A program made the position numbers and the translations under genes. The notes beneath the pieces are model-generated. The model did no database searches and had not been told where the DNA came from. It saw nothing but the letters and a program-made list of their open reading frames with translations. Shown here piece by piece: positions 22,834 through 33,573 of a stretch of 64,000 nt of DNA (position 1 is its first letter; every line of letters starts with the position of its first letter). The stretch lies in contig CM043951.1 in NCBI GenBank assembly GCA_014529385.2, positions 109,780,469 to 109,844,468 on the forward strand, given 5' to 3'. The DNA comes from Adiantum capillus-veneris (taxonomy: Eukaryota; Streptophyta; Polypodiopsida; Polypodiales; Pteridaceae).

Positions 22834-23925
22834 ATGGAGACAAGATGGCAACGACAATATATTACCGAAGATCCGATAGCAACTTTCAAAAAGGAGATGG
22901 CAGCAATTTCATCAAGCCTCACATCGATTCACACTCGATTGGATCACATGCAGATGCAAACCTCTTCTCAGAGTCACCCAACAGCTTCTCGGACAATACA
23001 TGCATCTTCTTCCGACGCTTCAGTGGTCAACCAAAAAGAACCACTCAAACATAAGCCTTCGGAACCGAAATTTTCTCACCCAAAGCATGGTTTCTCAGAG
23101 ACAACTAGACGCAAAGTATCATCGTGCGAGCAGCAAAAGTCTCAGCGTGAATATTCTTGGAAAAGTTACAATTCTAAGCAGCAAACTTCTTATTGGAATC
23201 ATCAGCAACAAAAGAAGCAATATGAAGCTTCCAACAGATCATCAGTAATATCAAGATGGGCTTACTTAGTGGCACATATATCCGACCCTAGTCGAGTACT
23301 CGGTCGTGAACGCCGCAACGCTGGACAAGCTCCCCCTCGCGAGTCATGCCCTACATTTAAGTCTTTCTTATCTAATGGTGGTACAGTTCCAGATTTATTG
23401 ATCCTTTCCTTGTGCAAGAGGATCCTTCACAGGTCTAAGAGGCAACAGCTCCCCCAACCTCCCCCTTCTCAATTGGAAGCCTTAATACCCACTGAGAAAG
23501 CTGAAAATTCAGAAGATTCCAATTCTTATGTGACAACCAACGAACACATAACCCCTTCTTTGGCTGTGATCCAGACAAGAAAATTTTCCTCGTCACTTCC
23601 ATTGCAGAATAAAGTCTTTGTCTCTAAACAGATACCAGATGCTATGGTGAATGATAATTCTTCAAACTTGAAGACTGTAGTCCTTACCTTCAGCGGTGCA
23701 AAGGATAAAGCAGATGTAGACTGTTACAGCATGACTTCAGTCGCTGCAATTGAATCTTTGGACACAACTTGTTCCAACGATAAACCTTTACAGATGGATA
23801 TACCTTCAAACACTACTCTGTCTCAGTCTACGACATCCCTTCAGGAGGATCTTACTGTTCCAGACAAACCAATGGAATACCTTACAGATTTCCAACCAAT
23901 GATCATCATTCAACAGAAAACTTAA
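22834..23925 (+). CDS. open reading frame of element F, 363 codons, function not recognised
   Basis: The ATG at 22834 opens METRWQRQYI. The first 40 residues look helical (ATFKKEMAAISSSLTSIHTR). The middle is rich in Ser, Gln, Lys and Tyr (SWKSYNSKQQTSYWNHQQQK). The rest is Ser/Thr-rich and weakly acidic. There is no zinc knuckle, no protease signature and no transmembrane segment. Its place between LTR and polypurine tract suggests a gag-like or captured protein. It is the only long frame in the window between an LTR pair that is free of stops from start to end. Gag N-terminal domain, captured host fragment and fortuitous frame all remain possible. Confidence 0.5.
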   Translation: METRWQRQYITEDPIATFKKEMAAISSSLTSIHTRLDHMQMQTSSQSHPTASRTIHASSSDASVVNQKEPLKHKPSEPKFSHPKHGFSETTRRKVSSCEQQKSQREYSWKSYNSKQQTSYWNHQQQKKQYEASNRSSVISRWAYLVAHISDPSRVLGRERRNAGQAPPRESCPTFKSFLSNGGTVPDLLILSLCKRILHRSKRQQLPQPPPSQLEALIPTEKAENSEDSNSYVTTNEHITPSLAVIQTRKFSSSLPLQNKVFVSKQIPDAMVNDNSSNLKTVVLTFSGAKDKADVDCYSMTSVAAIESLDTTCSNDKPLQMDIPSNTTLSQSTTSLQEDLTVPDKPMEYLTDFQPMIIIQQKT

Positions 23926-24234
23926 GTCGGTTTACCAATAATTTCACTCGAAGCAAATACAGATTCAATCTTTTCTTGGACAAAGCTCGAAGTTACAAAA
24001 GACTTTGACAAAGGCACTAATCAAGTTTCAGATGTGATACTCATACTTTTGACAAAGATAGACAAGTTGCAAATATGATCAGTTTTCAGTTTGGCAAAAC
24101 AGTCATGGTCAATAATAGTGCCATGACATGGGACTTAACAGAAAGAGCTTTGGATGCAGAAGCACTACAACAATACATTTTCTTCTCCCGAAGTTTCTAC
24201 AACTACCCTGGGTTTTATTTAAAGAGGGAGGGAA
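23926..24234 (+). other. 3' interior of element F with polypurine tract
   Basis: No gene. The purine run AAAGAGGGAGGGAA (24221-24234) lies directly before the 3' LTR, as expected for the plus-strand primer. Confidence 0.7.
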
Positions 24235-24678
24235 TGTCACGATTGTGACTATGTGAACAACATTACATCTACTCATAGTTGCAGATACGCGAAGTGCCAT
24301 GCCAAGGAGAACCCTACGCTTGGATGGTCACGACCCTTCGCTCAAGAGACGTGACTCTTCGCCAAAATCGACACTCCTTCGACGACTGGTCGCTCCCCTT
24401 CCCTCTACGGGTGCGACTCTTCGCCCAATGGTTGCAGCTCTTCGCCGAAAGGATGTGTCTTTACGTCTAAAGTCGCGTCTCTTCACCATGAGACGTGTCT
24501 TTTCATTTGTGTCTATTCGCCTCCTATATAAGGAGCCTATTGTACTCAATTTTCAACAAGTCATCAATCAATCAAACACAGAGTCTTCAAAGTCTTGTTC
24601 TAAGTTCAGTTTCCGTTTCTTAAGTCTTACTCATGAGTTTAAGTACTTAATTAAGGATTAGCGACTAGAATCCTTACA
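24235..24678 (+). repeat. 3' LTR of element F (444 bp) with TATA box and repeated motif
   Basis: TGTCACG...CCTTACA. A TATA box (TATATAAG, 24525-24532) marks the promoter. Upstream of it a motif of about 13 bp, GNGACTCTTCGCC, recurs at 24351, 24413, 24434 and 24475 with small changes, like a cluster of transcription-factor sites. Confidence 0.85.
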
Positions 24679-24683
24679 TTGTC

Positions 24684-25331
24684 TACCAAGACCGACCCTC
24701 CTGATGGTAGATCCGATGGTTTTTTAATCTCGTTGTTTCCCTTAAGGTCTCTTTCCCTTTGAAGTTATTCCTCTATTTTTAGTAATTTGGTTTCTAATGT
24801 CATTTTTTCTTTTTCTCTTTTGGCTTTCATCTTGTCTCGTTTTGCCTTCCAGGATTTCCTAGGGGTTTGGACAGACAAGTTTTCTATCTCTGTTTGGCTG
24901 GCTGGGACGTTCCTTGCTGCCTCATGTGCTTGAGCTCTAGTAGTCAACCGCGTTTATAGGAATGTTTGGTTTTGTTTCTGATCCACTTCAGCTTGGCACA
25001 ATCCTTATTTTTTTTCATGGTTGCTTTTCCTTTGTTTTTAGGGTTTTATGGATAGTGTGGAATGAGATGGTCGGTCGTGCAAATGTCACAGAATCCAAAA
25101 AGTTTCACCCGCTCTCCTTTGTTTGGACAAACTCTCACCCAATGATCACCGCCACATTCATAGCATGGTCCTACAGGTGGGAAGAAGCTTGTGGAGCCCC
25201 CATCAGTTGTCCTGCTCTAGGAGGGTAGCCCCTAGGTTTATAGGCCTGATTTGCCATGAACATAAGCATATTCATATGGACCAAGTAATGGTTTTTAGTT
25301 GGCTGTGCTATGTATGAGGGTTTAGATACCT
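24684..25331 (-). pseudogene. gag zinc-knuckle and coiled-coil segment, family D duplicate 1
   Basis: It encodes the knuckle matching CYECGSDHWVRVCPNKG and then TTRAQAHEAARNVPASQTE with a basic and acidic helix (KAKRDKMKAKREKEKM). It is interrupted on its C-terminal side by element F. Confidence 0.75.
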
Positions 25332-25707
25332 CTTTAGGAATTATTCATGGATTATGTCCTTGTGGAGCATATACATTCCCATCAAATCCCCCCTCATAAT
25401 TATTGTCTAAATCTTCCCGGTATGAGACTACTTGGACCATACTTTGATCCGAAGGGGGTTCTATTGGTTGAGAAATTCTTACCATACCACTTTTTTCCTG
25501 GTGTAAGAGAGGTTCATGTCTCAACACAGGTTGAGCTTTTTCCTATACCAAGATTGCGTTATTTGGCCCTACTTGGTACCTTGAAGGGGGTGGAAGTTGT
25601 TGTCCTCCATGTGGTCTGTATTGTCTCTCGCTAACATAGTTCCGATTATAGAAACATCTGTGAGTTTCATGGTTTGTCCATTTTTGTTCAGTAGCACACC
25701 ACTTCAG

Positions 25708-26019
25708 TATTCACTGTGCACTTACTCCTGGCCTTTGTTGAAGGTTGCACCACTGGGATAGATGATCTCCTCCACAACTATCGCATTTTTGAGTGGGAGG
25801 TTGTTGTGTGTTTGGGTTCGTCCTGTTTTTGTGGTTTATTCTCCTGATCACTTCCTCAATCATTATTCATTGTGCATTTACTCCTGGCGTTTGTTGAAGG
25901 TTGCACCACTGGGTTGGATGATCTCCTCCACAAGTATCGCATTTTTGGGTGGGCGGTTGTCGTGTGTTTGGGTTCGTCCTGTTTCCTTGGTTTATCCTCC
26001 TGATCACTTCCTCAATCAT
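25708..26019 (-). repeat. 156-bp tandem duplication in family D gag
   Basis: Two direct copies (25708-25863 and 25864-26019), about 90% alike by eye, each with the CDxCGGDH...WC motif. The length is divisible by three, so the frame would have been kept. Confidence 0.85.
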
Positions 26020-26290
26020 TTGATCAACGTCCGACACAGTTGGGTTTTTCTCTCCCAATTTTGTCGTGGACTCACTAGTGGTTGAAGAGGTGCTACTCGT
26101 CCCCTGATCTATGTCTCATGTGACCTCCCCATATTCCTTGCAGTTATCTACAAGATACAACACCTCTTTTGTGACTTGCTCAAAAGTTACACATGCCTTC
26201 AATTTTAAGTCCTTTTTGAGCATGTCATTTCGTAATCCTTCTATGAATTAAAGGACTGATAGTCTTTCATCCTAAGGTAGTTCCCCGGGG

Positions 26291-26972
26291 GACTCACCAT
26301 GGAAAACTTACCGCACCACGTAAGTGCAGGGGAGGGGGGTTTTTTCACAAGTTATATAAGTGCATAGGTTAGGGACAGACCCCCAATAATTTATCTCCCA
26401 AGCTTAAAAATAAGGAAGGGGGGTATCATATTTATTGAAGGGAGGGGGGGGGGGGGACTAACCCGGGTTGATTACTTGTAACAATTGGTCACCAATGTGC
26501 ACTAGAACTTGGATGAATTTAGGGGAAGTATTTTATTGGGTCACACATCAAATTTTGCATCAAGCAGGTCATAGTTAAGGGCTGATTTGGAGCAGTTGAA
26601 AGGTTGATTTACACCAGCTTTGGATGGGTCAGAATTGGATGAGTAGCCAAGGTTTAGGTTGATCGTGCATATAGTTTGAAAGTCAAACTAATGTGTCTTA
26701 GTTTGAAAGTCAAACTAAGACACATTAAGGGTATATCTAGTTATCAACAGAAGTGGTTCCTTAGTACATTGCTAGTCACTATGGTATACACTCTTTGTTA
26801 GATCATGTGAGACCTAAATTTTATATGTAAGATAGGGGTATGATATTTTTCTTCATAGATTGTCGTATAAGGGTAGAAGGGGGGCCATATTCCCTAATAT
26901 GAGTGGTATATAGGGGTTTTACCAGAGTTGTCCACTCGCAGGTGGCGTCCCATTTTGTGTATAGAGTGAATC
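26291..26972. mobile_element. 682-bp MITE with 8-bp target duplication
   Basis: CCCCGGGG flanks it at 26283-26290 and 26973-26980. The element begins GACTCAC and ends GTGAATC, a 7-bp inverted repeat with one mismatch. Gag reads through the first flank and is cut exactly there. An 8-bp duplication with short terminal repeats fits the hAT superfamily. Inside, at 26676-26729, AGTTTGAAAGTCAAACT occurs twice around TTAGTGTGTCT-like arms and forms a strong hairpin. A G-run is at 26443-26456. There is no coding frame. Confidence 0.82.
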
Positions 26973-28446
26973 CCCCGGGGTAGTTCTTGAGCAGTGTATC
27001 TTTTTATGTACTGCTTGAAACAAAGCAATCCTTCCTTCACTTTCTCTTTTTTCTTTTGCTTAAATGCATAGATCTGGGAGACAATGTTATGCTTGATCCC
27101 CCTTTTTGAGAATTCCTCGAAGAATTCTCGAAGAAGCTCCTCAATACTTGGGAATTCCAAGATATTTAATGGTTGGAACCAAGTCAAGGCAGTACCTTCT
27201 AATGTCAACCCAAAACCTTCATATGGAGTGTGGAAATCAGTTACCTGTTTTGCTCTCAACACTTGTTTGAAGATTGACACATGGGCATACGGATCACCAG
27301 ATCCATTACACTTTTTGGGTATGCATTTTGCCACCTGAGATGGTCGCATACATCTGGCCTCTGCAACCATTCTAACAACACTTGGTCCGCCTGGTGTGAC
27401 TTATCTAGGTTCATAGTCTCCTCTTGGTACTACCAGTGATATCCTATCCGCTATATGTTCATCAAGTCAATCTCGTGTAATAGTCGGAGGGATTCCAGTG
27501 GTGTAAGTGATGTTTGGAACAATATTGTCCCTATGTGTGTTCTTGGAAGCCCTAGACGTCGTCAATCCTAAAGGATCTGTTTTTGGGACTCATTCATGTC
27601 CATAAGAATCCTCCACCCTGGTTCTCAAGGGGCTCACAGGTACAATCTCAGGTCTGGTGTGAGTAGTCGTGATTTTTACCTCTTCCGGATTTACATAGTA
27701 TTGGTGGAGTGGTCCTCCAAAATATGTATATCTCTTTAATTCCTTACGATCCATTGGAGAGTACTCTCGGCCATACTTGTCTATTATGACCACTTGAATA
27801 CTTCTCGCCTCCGTGTACGTATAACATACAAGTCTTTTCGGTCCGTCAATTCTTTGATGCAGGGCTCGTCACATCTGTAATAGAGTGCTTTTTCTCCATT
27901 ATCGAACTTCTAAAGCCCCACATATGTGTTGTCTGTATTAAGGCTCTTTGTCTCATTGGTGCGTCTGAGTACCAAGTTTTGTTTCTCCATTCTGAGTGGT
28001 TCATCAACCAGCACAATATCTACCTTGTCCTTGGTGCCAGTCATTCCCTATTTATCCACAATAAAAGGGTTATAAACCACCAGGTACATTGTTCCCTCTT
28101 GGTCAAAATATCTATCCCCGTCATAATCAACATCTACAAGGTCTTTGAACTCGCTCGGCTTATTTTCCAACTTAACACAGTAGCGGTCCATTCCATCCTT
28201 ATAGATTTTGGCCTTAGGCACATTTTCAAATTGAAACTTCAAATACAACAATTTTACATCAGATGCGGATTGAGAAGGACCTGCACCCAATGAAGCTGTT
28301 CCCTTAGGGTTTGACTTGTTAGAATCTTCAGTCATGAGGCTGTATGATCTCTCAAAAAAAGTGTCAGAGAAACTCTCCTCTAAAATGGGTGGCGGCAGTG
28401 GTCTCTGATTCACTTTCTTCCGTTGAGTGATTACTCCCTTGATCAA

Positions 28447-30260
28447 AGATGCTGGGATTCCTATTCTGGTGCAATCTTTCTGATTGAAAATTCATGAAGG
28501 ATTGGTATTACAAAATCCAAACCGAGTTACCTCATTAAATAGTTTGAATCTCTAGTTTGATCTTGCTTGCTAGGTAGTATCCTCTAGTACCTGCAACCTG
28601 TCAAGAATTTGCTTGATAGTTGTGAGCTTACAGCCGTTCTCCTTAGTTCTTGCTTTTAATCGACAAAATTTAGCTAGGTTTGTTTAGTAGCACATAATTC
28701 CTTGCACAACTTCAACAATTTGGGACCAATTTCAATTTTGATAGAACCACCAGGTTACTGTGGGCTAGCTCTTTGTTGTGGTAAATTTTCGTCTCTGTTC
28801 TGACTCAGAGGTACATGGATCGCGATCCATGGTGGAAACCCAAATGAACTTTTGTTGCTACCATCAGTTTTAACATGATTAAGAGATCTTATGGTATCAA
28901 AAATTTTCGAAATGAACCTCTGTATTGGAGGCTAAGTTGATTTTGTCACTTTGCCTCAGCTTCTGTCAGTTCTGAGCTATTGGGATGGTTTCTTGCATTG
29001 AAATTCAACTCTGGAAGGACCACTAGACTCTCTGTGATGCCCTCTAGCTATGGTCCCAGTTTGGTGCCAAATTGTGTCAGGGGAACATGCATCATGATCC
29101 ATGTTCCTTTGTGTCAAAATGCACTAAAATTTTTCGCATAGCTAGTCCTTAGCTTAGTGATGCTGGCTATATGGTTTTTGAATGTTTTAAAGCTTTTCAG
29201 GACAGACAAAAGTCAGTTTTCGGGTTTATTTCAGTGGTTTCCCCCTTGATCTGATTTTTGTTCCCTTTTGCTCTCTTTTTGAAATTTTCTGATAAGGGTC
29301 CTTTGGGAGAAAGTGTTTCAATTGTTATCACTTCCCTGCTTGCCTATTATCAACTCAAAATTCCAAAAAGGTACATGGATCGCGATCCATGTTTAGCAAG
29401 ATTTTGGACTGACTTTGTAAGCTGGTCACACAAGGTATGGTGATGCTATTCCCTAAGTCTTTTTGGATTTGATCAGTTTTTTCCAGGTGAAAAACAAGAT
29501 TTTGTGTTTTTCTTGCGATTTTTACAAACAACTCCTTTCGTGGTATTTTGACCAGATTTTTCCATTTTTTGTCTATGGCTCCTTTTGGAAAAGTTGTTCA
29601 GCTAGTAATCAGGAGTACACTGCTTAAATCTTACTGTCAGATGTCTATCTGGAACATGGATCACGATCTATGTTGGAAAGTATCTGGACATGCAATTTGG
29701 TTCTATTGATTCCTTGCTTCAAGTTGATCCCAATTCTCATCCCTTCTTGAACTTGGGCAAGTAAATGTTCAGTTTTTCCCTGTTTTCCCCTTTTCAAGGT
29801 TTTTCTCTGCTCACCCCAATCTTTTGATTTTTTTTTAATCTTCTAGCAAACTATTTCTAACCAAACTCAAGGTTCTGATGCCTAAGAGCCTGTTCTAAGC
29901 AAAGGAAATAGTTTTAGCACATTTTGCATCTATTGTATCAGAGAATCATGTTTTTGCCGAGTTATCACATGCATGATTTTGAAGAAGCTTTATACACGGG
30001 TTCTTTACTTATAATGGCAAGATATTTGGCCCAATAGTCACTCTGGGGAACATCAGGTACGAATCGTACCTAAAGCTGCTAAAACCACCAGGCTTCCACT
30101 CACACAAGAGCAGCCTAAAGCAAGACTAGTCATGTCACAGACAACATGGACGCGGAAGGGCAGAGTGTTGACGGCGGAATACAGAAGAGGTTCCCCAATG
30201 CGAAGATACCTTTGTAATTTTTGAGCTGCCATTAGACCTTGTGGGAACGAGCCTCTATGG
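28447..30260. repeat. AT-rich non-coding stretch with regularly spaced 20-bp palindromes
   Basis: No coding frame. ACATGGATCGCGATCCATG(T/G) occurs at 28813-28832 and 29373-29392, with diverged copies at 29082-29107 (ends GGAACATG...CATGTTCC) and 29654-29673. The spacing is 272, 288 and 281 bp. A fifth, weaker palindrome (GGTACGAATCGTACC) is centred at 30063. The stretch may be the 5' leader or LTR zone of family D, but no LTR boundary can be fixed. Confidence 0.6.
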
Positions 30261-30339
30261 AGGAATGTATATAAGTAAATTTTTATAACCTAACCTAACT
30301 TTTGAATTAATCAAATCCGGTTATTATTGTGCGTGGTAT

Positions 30340-30341
<2 letters not shown>
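30230..30341 (+). promoter_or_regulatory. possible LTR 3' end with TATA box and altered primer site
   Basis: ATGTATATAAGTAAAT (TATA-like, about 30265) is followed about 65 bp later by TGGTATCTGAGAG. This resembles the tRNA-Met primer site TGGTATCAGAGC and runs directly into a GA repeat. It may be the end of another LTR whose primer site seeded the repeat. Confidence 0.35.

Positions 30342-30411
<70 letters not shown>
30342..30411. repeat. (GA)35 microsatellite
   Basis: An uninterrupted GA dinucleotide run of 70 bp. Confidence 0.98.
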
Positions 30412-30414
<3 letters not shown>

Positions 30415-30940
30415 CTTCTCTTCCCTACGCGCGCTACGGAAGGTCCATTGCTAAAGTGACACCACCATTGTGTTAGCAACGGCAACGGCTTCCCTTCAAT
30501 GCCAAGAGTGTGTGATTCCGACAAAGACGCGAAGAGAGCTCCTCCAGGTGAGTTTTCTTGCAAATTAAGTGTCCGTTTGGTGAGTTATTTGCATGTATGG
30601 GTTCACAGCGAGTAGGACTACACATGAGGATCATAAGCCACAAAAAACGGTAACTTTTATTTTGTTGTCTGTCTTTATACACGATTGTCACAAGAGGTAG
30701 TTTGAGGTGGGTTATCAAGTCACAGTCCATAGGATATTGACCTCAGGCAAGGAGAGTGTATCTTGTGAGTTTCGTGACATTTTGAATGCATTTGACCTAG
30801 ATTCGGTGAGCATTAGGATTGTAGTTTGGATTGTCTTTAGTAGTGCGTTCTTGGATTCGATTTCCTTAATTAGAGATTGTTTTAAAAGGTGGTGAAGTAG
30901 TTTCACGACCATCTTCTTGTTTCCATGCGCCTATGGGTTA
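30412..30940. other. no gene recognised
   Basis: About 530 bp with short frames on both strands and no domain. A GT-like donor (CCTCCAGGTGAGTTTT, about 30550) is present, but there is no coding context for it. Confidence 0.4.
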
Positions 30941-31100
30941 AGCTTCATCCTCGGCCGACATAGAGTTGTTGGTTTTGTTCTCGCTATGCTAGCGTCCGTT
31001 CGTGGCCTACCCGCCAACATGGGCACTACTAGGGTGTACATGGTAGCTTCTTCATCGACTTGGTCTCACTATTGATGTAGACTATGAGCTGCAGAGAGGG
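30941..31100 (+). mobile_element. 3' end of a LARD internal region
   Basis: From about 31020 the sequence matches the conserved internal 3' end (GTAGCTTCTTCATCGACTTGG) and the polypurine tract GCAGAGAGGG before the next LTR. The upstream part (30941-31020) is unlike other units. Confidence 0.7.
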
Positions 31101-31280
31101 TGTTAAAGTTTAGGCATCTCAAGTGAACTGCCCAATGTAATCCCATTATCTAGTTTGTTTTTTAGGTATCTGTCAAAGTCTTGTGTAGAGCAATTTACTA
31201 GGATTTCTATATAAGCAACCCCTTGCGTCCATTGTATACACATTCAATTATTTATTACCAAGGTTGATTGGTTTAGGAGA

Positions 31281-31333
<53 letters not shown>

Positions 31334-33491
31334 GCTCACTCCCCTTTGTCTCTACACTTCTGCATCGTCGACTTTGACATGGTATAAGAGCTTCTTGGTG
31401 GAGCTTAGTGCTTCAAGCCCTTGGCATGGAGGAACAACTCTCAAAGAAGATATCCCCTTGAGAAGAAGAGTGTGACCCACTATCGCTGGCACCTTCAACC
31501 CTCACCATCTCTTGAAGTGTTTTAGAATGCAGTCAGCACTGGACTGCGACACTGGACTAAGTTCCCTCCCCATCAGTTTGAAAACACTTCCCCTTGGCGA
31601 CAGATATCCCCACTACGTTTTGGAACGTCGGCATTCATCGAGCTCCCCTCCCCCCATCCCTTGCTTTTTGAGAGCCCTTTCGACGCTACCACTACCCCCT
31701 CCCGGATTCACTGTGTTTTAAAACCCTACCCCACGGCCGCACTCGTTGAGAACGGCGACAAGCCTCCCCTTCTTTGGCATTGACAAACGGCCATCACACT
31801 ATGACCCAACGTTTTGAAACGCTATGAGCCAGTAGTGTTGGATGACTTTTGTTTGCTAAAAGGATTTAAGTTGACCACCATAGAGAAATCCGTGCAACGC
31901 TTTGGAGGAGTGTCTTGGGAGTTGAAGAAGTGGGAATGGCTCAAGAAAGGGAGAGGCAAAGTTTTGATCCGTGGAGCCTTTATTTGTTCAAGAGCTCTGA
32001 CACGGCAATGTGGAGGTGGATTGCAGTGAGTGCGGAGCGGCTTGGGGAATTTTTTACGGCTTGTATGGAATTCTTAGACATCGCTATGCACAGTTTATTA
32101 TGGAGCTTTGGATTTGTTCAAGGCGTACCACAGGGCAAACGTACGGAGCGGCTATCGGCGATAGAGTTTCGGATTTCAAAGAGCGATATCAGATTGTGCG
32201 GAGCCCATTGCATGTGGAGTTTCCTTTGTGGTGGTATTGAATCGGCTTGGATCTTTTTCGGCTTGGTTTATACGGCCATTTTCTGGAGTGCGAGAAGGTA
32301 CCCGATTACCCGACCTTGGAACTTCAATATGTCCCTACCTTGCTCGAGGCGCGACAACATTGACCAAAGCAAACCAAAATCTATAAATAACAGATTGTCC
32401 ATCATGCATTTAGCGGCCTATGCACCGGCTCAGCTCTCAAGGAACTCGAGAAATTGTTTGCTCAAGTTTATGAAGTCAAAAGCAAATGGCGGAGTTTGCT
32501 AGAGGACAACGACAAAGGTCTGCTGGACAAGGATGGCAGAACGAGTACTTAGTTAGCTGCCTTGGTACCCGAGAGGTACAACCATAGTCATGATAGTGAT
32601 TCTACGCTTTGTTTGTCTTGAGAATTTGAAGCCTAAGGCAAAAGCAAAAACTCACAAATAGACAATGACAAAGGAAATCTAGACAGAGATTACGGTAATA
32701 AAGATTTGACAGAGGAGATCGGCATGACACTCGTGGCAGTGGCCACAGAGGCCTCGACATCAAATTTCTAGTCGATTGGCAGGTGTCACCACTAGCTTCA
32801 GCCACAGAGAGACTTGTGAGTGGCAGAGAGCGCAAGCAAGCAATGCTCTCCATAATTAATTTGGACCCTTGTGTTGGAGTTCAATTTATTGGTGTTTGGA
32901 CTCGTAGGTCGGAGATCAATGCACATGCATCTGGCAGGGAACCGATCAAACGTCTAAAACACTATGGATGGGCTAGCCAATTCATTTTTGTTCGTCAGAT
33001 TATCTACATGATGTGTTCCAATAGTTCATTATCTTGGAGTTTTATATTTTGGATGTGATGTGTTCACAATTCAAGAATGGGGATTATTGGACATAGTATG
33101 GTCTACATTTCAAAGTTTCTACAAAGGCAACCGATGCTCAAGATGGCATTACTTTTAGGTACAAAGTTGAGGAGAGCATCACTGAGGTGTCTCAAGTACT
33201 CCAAGGCCTTCTATTGGAGTCTCCATGGTAGCTTCTTCATCAACTTGGTCTCACTATTGGTGTCCACTATGAGCTGCAGAGAGGGTGTTAAAGTTTAGGC
33301 ATCTCAAATGAACAGCCCCATATGATCCCATTATTTAGTTTGGATTTTAGGTATTTATTTTAATTATTTTCCAATGTCTTGGGTAGGGCAATTTACTAGG
33401 ATTGCTATATAAGCAACCCCTTGCCCCCATTGTATACACATTCAGTTATTCATTGCCAAGGTTGATTGGTTCAAGAGACTCTCTCTCTCTT

Positions 33492-33544
<53 letters not shown>

Positions 33545-33573
33545 CTCACTCCTCTTTGTCTCTTTGCTTTCGA
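31101..33573 (+). mobile_element. LARD unit with two LTRs
   Basis: The 5' LTR is 31101-31379 (TGTTAAAG...TTTGACA), with TATA at 31207-31216 and a CT run at 31283-31331. The primer site at 31380-31391 is TGGTATAAGAGC, one base off the tRNA-Met complement. The internal region ends in GAGCTGCAGAGAGGG, followed by the 3' LTR from 33286. That LTR loses its last 15-20 bp after about 33573. LTR-to-LTR period is 2,185 bp. The interior has a conserved stretch (LGEFLSAWMEF...MHSLLWSFGFVRG in one frame), but the best frame changes from copy to copy, so no protein can be assigned. No RT, integrase or gag knuckle is present. Confidence 0.87.
31380..31391 (+). other. tRNA-Met primer binding site
   Basis: It lies directly after the LTR's terminal CA with no spacer. 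It has A where the other units have C (TGGTATCAGAGC). Confidence 0.85.

Larger units (their letters stand above)
21677..24678 (+). mobile_element. element F: 3,002-bp LTR element inserted in family D
   Basis: TTGTC stands on both sides (21672-21676 and 24679-24683). The undamaged target, CACCTTGTCTACCAAG, is readable in the other duplicate of family D. The element begins TGTCACGATTG and ends CCTTACA. A complete 444-bp 3' LTR is present. At the 5' end only the first 87 bp of LTR match before the sequence changes. It carries one open frame and no RT, protease or integrase, so it is non-autonomous. Confidence 0.9.
19961..25331 (-). repeat. tandem duplicate 1 of the family D gag-protease block
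   Basis: Same block as its left neighbour, but interrupted by element F. Subtracting F (3,002 bp) and its 5-bp target repeat leaves about 2,363 bp. The internal junction between the duplicates joins STDKML of one to SKPSYIAQPA of the other. Confidence 0.88.
25332..28446 (-). pseudogene. gag of family D, N-terminal and capsid region
   Basis: A start at 28446 (MIKGVITQRKK) opens an N-terminal domain of unknown type (YLKFQFENVPKAKIYKDGMDRY) that is cut by stops near 28046 and 27905. The capsid-like part at 27370-26980 is clear: KCNGSGDPYAHVSIFKQVL, then FGLTLEGTALTWFQPL and EELLREFFEEFSKRG, a retrotransposon gag signature. It is split by a MITE at LPRG. Downstream is a CDTCGGDHPTQWC knuckle-like motif, present twice through a 156-bp tandem duplication. 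Together with the later CCHC motif, this gag had more than one metal-binding motif. Confidence 0.78.

Noticed and set aside
28813-29392. GGATCGCGATCC palindromes as cloning-site or vector contamination
   Set aside because: The decayed copies at regular spacing and the plant-like surroundings argue for a natural repeat.
31915-32502. 195-codon frame in a LARD interior as a gene
   Set aside because: Each LARD copy shows its longest frame in a different phase, no domain is recognisable and stops differ between copies. It looks like fortuitous open sequence.
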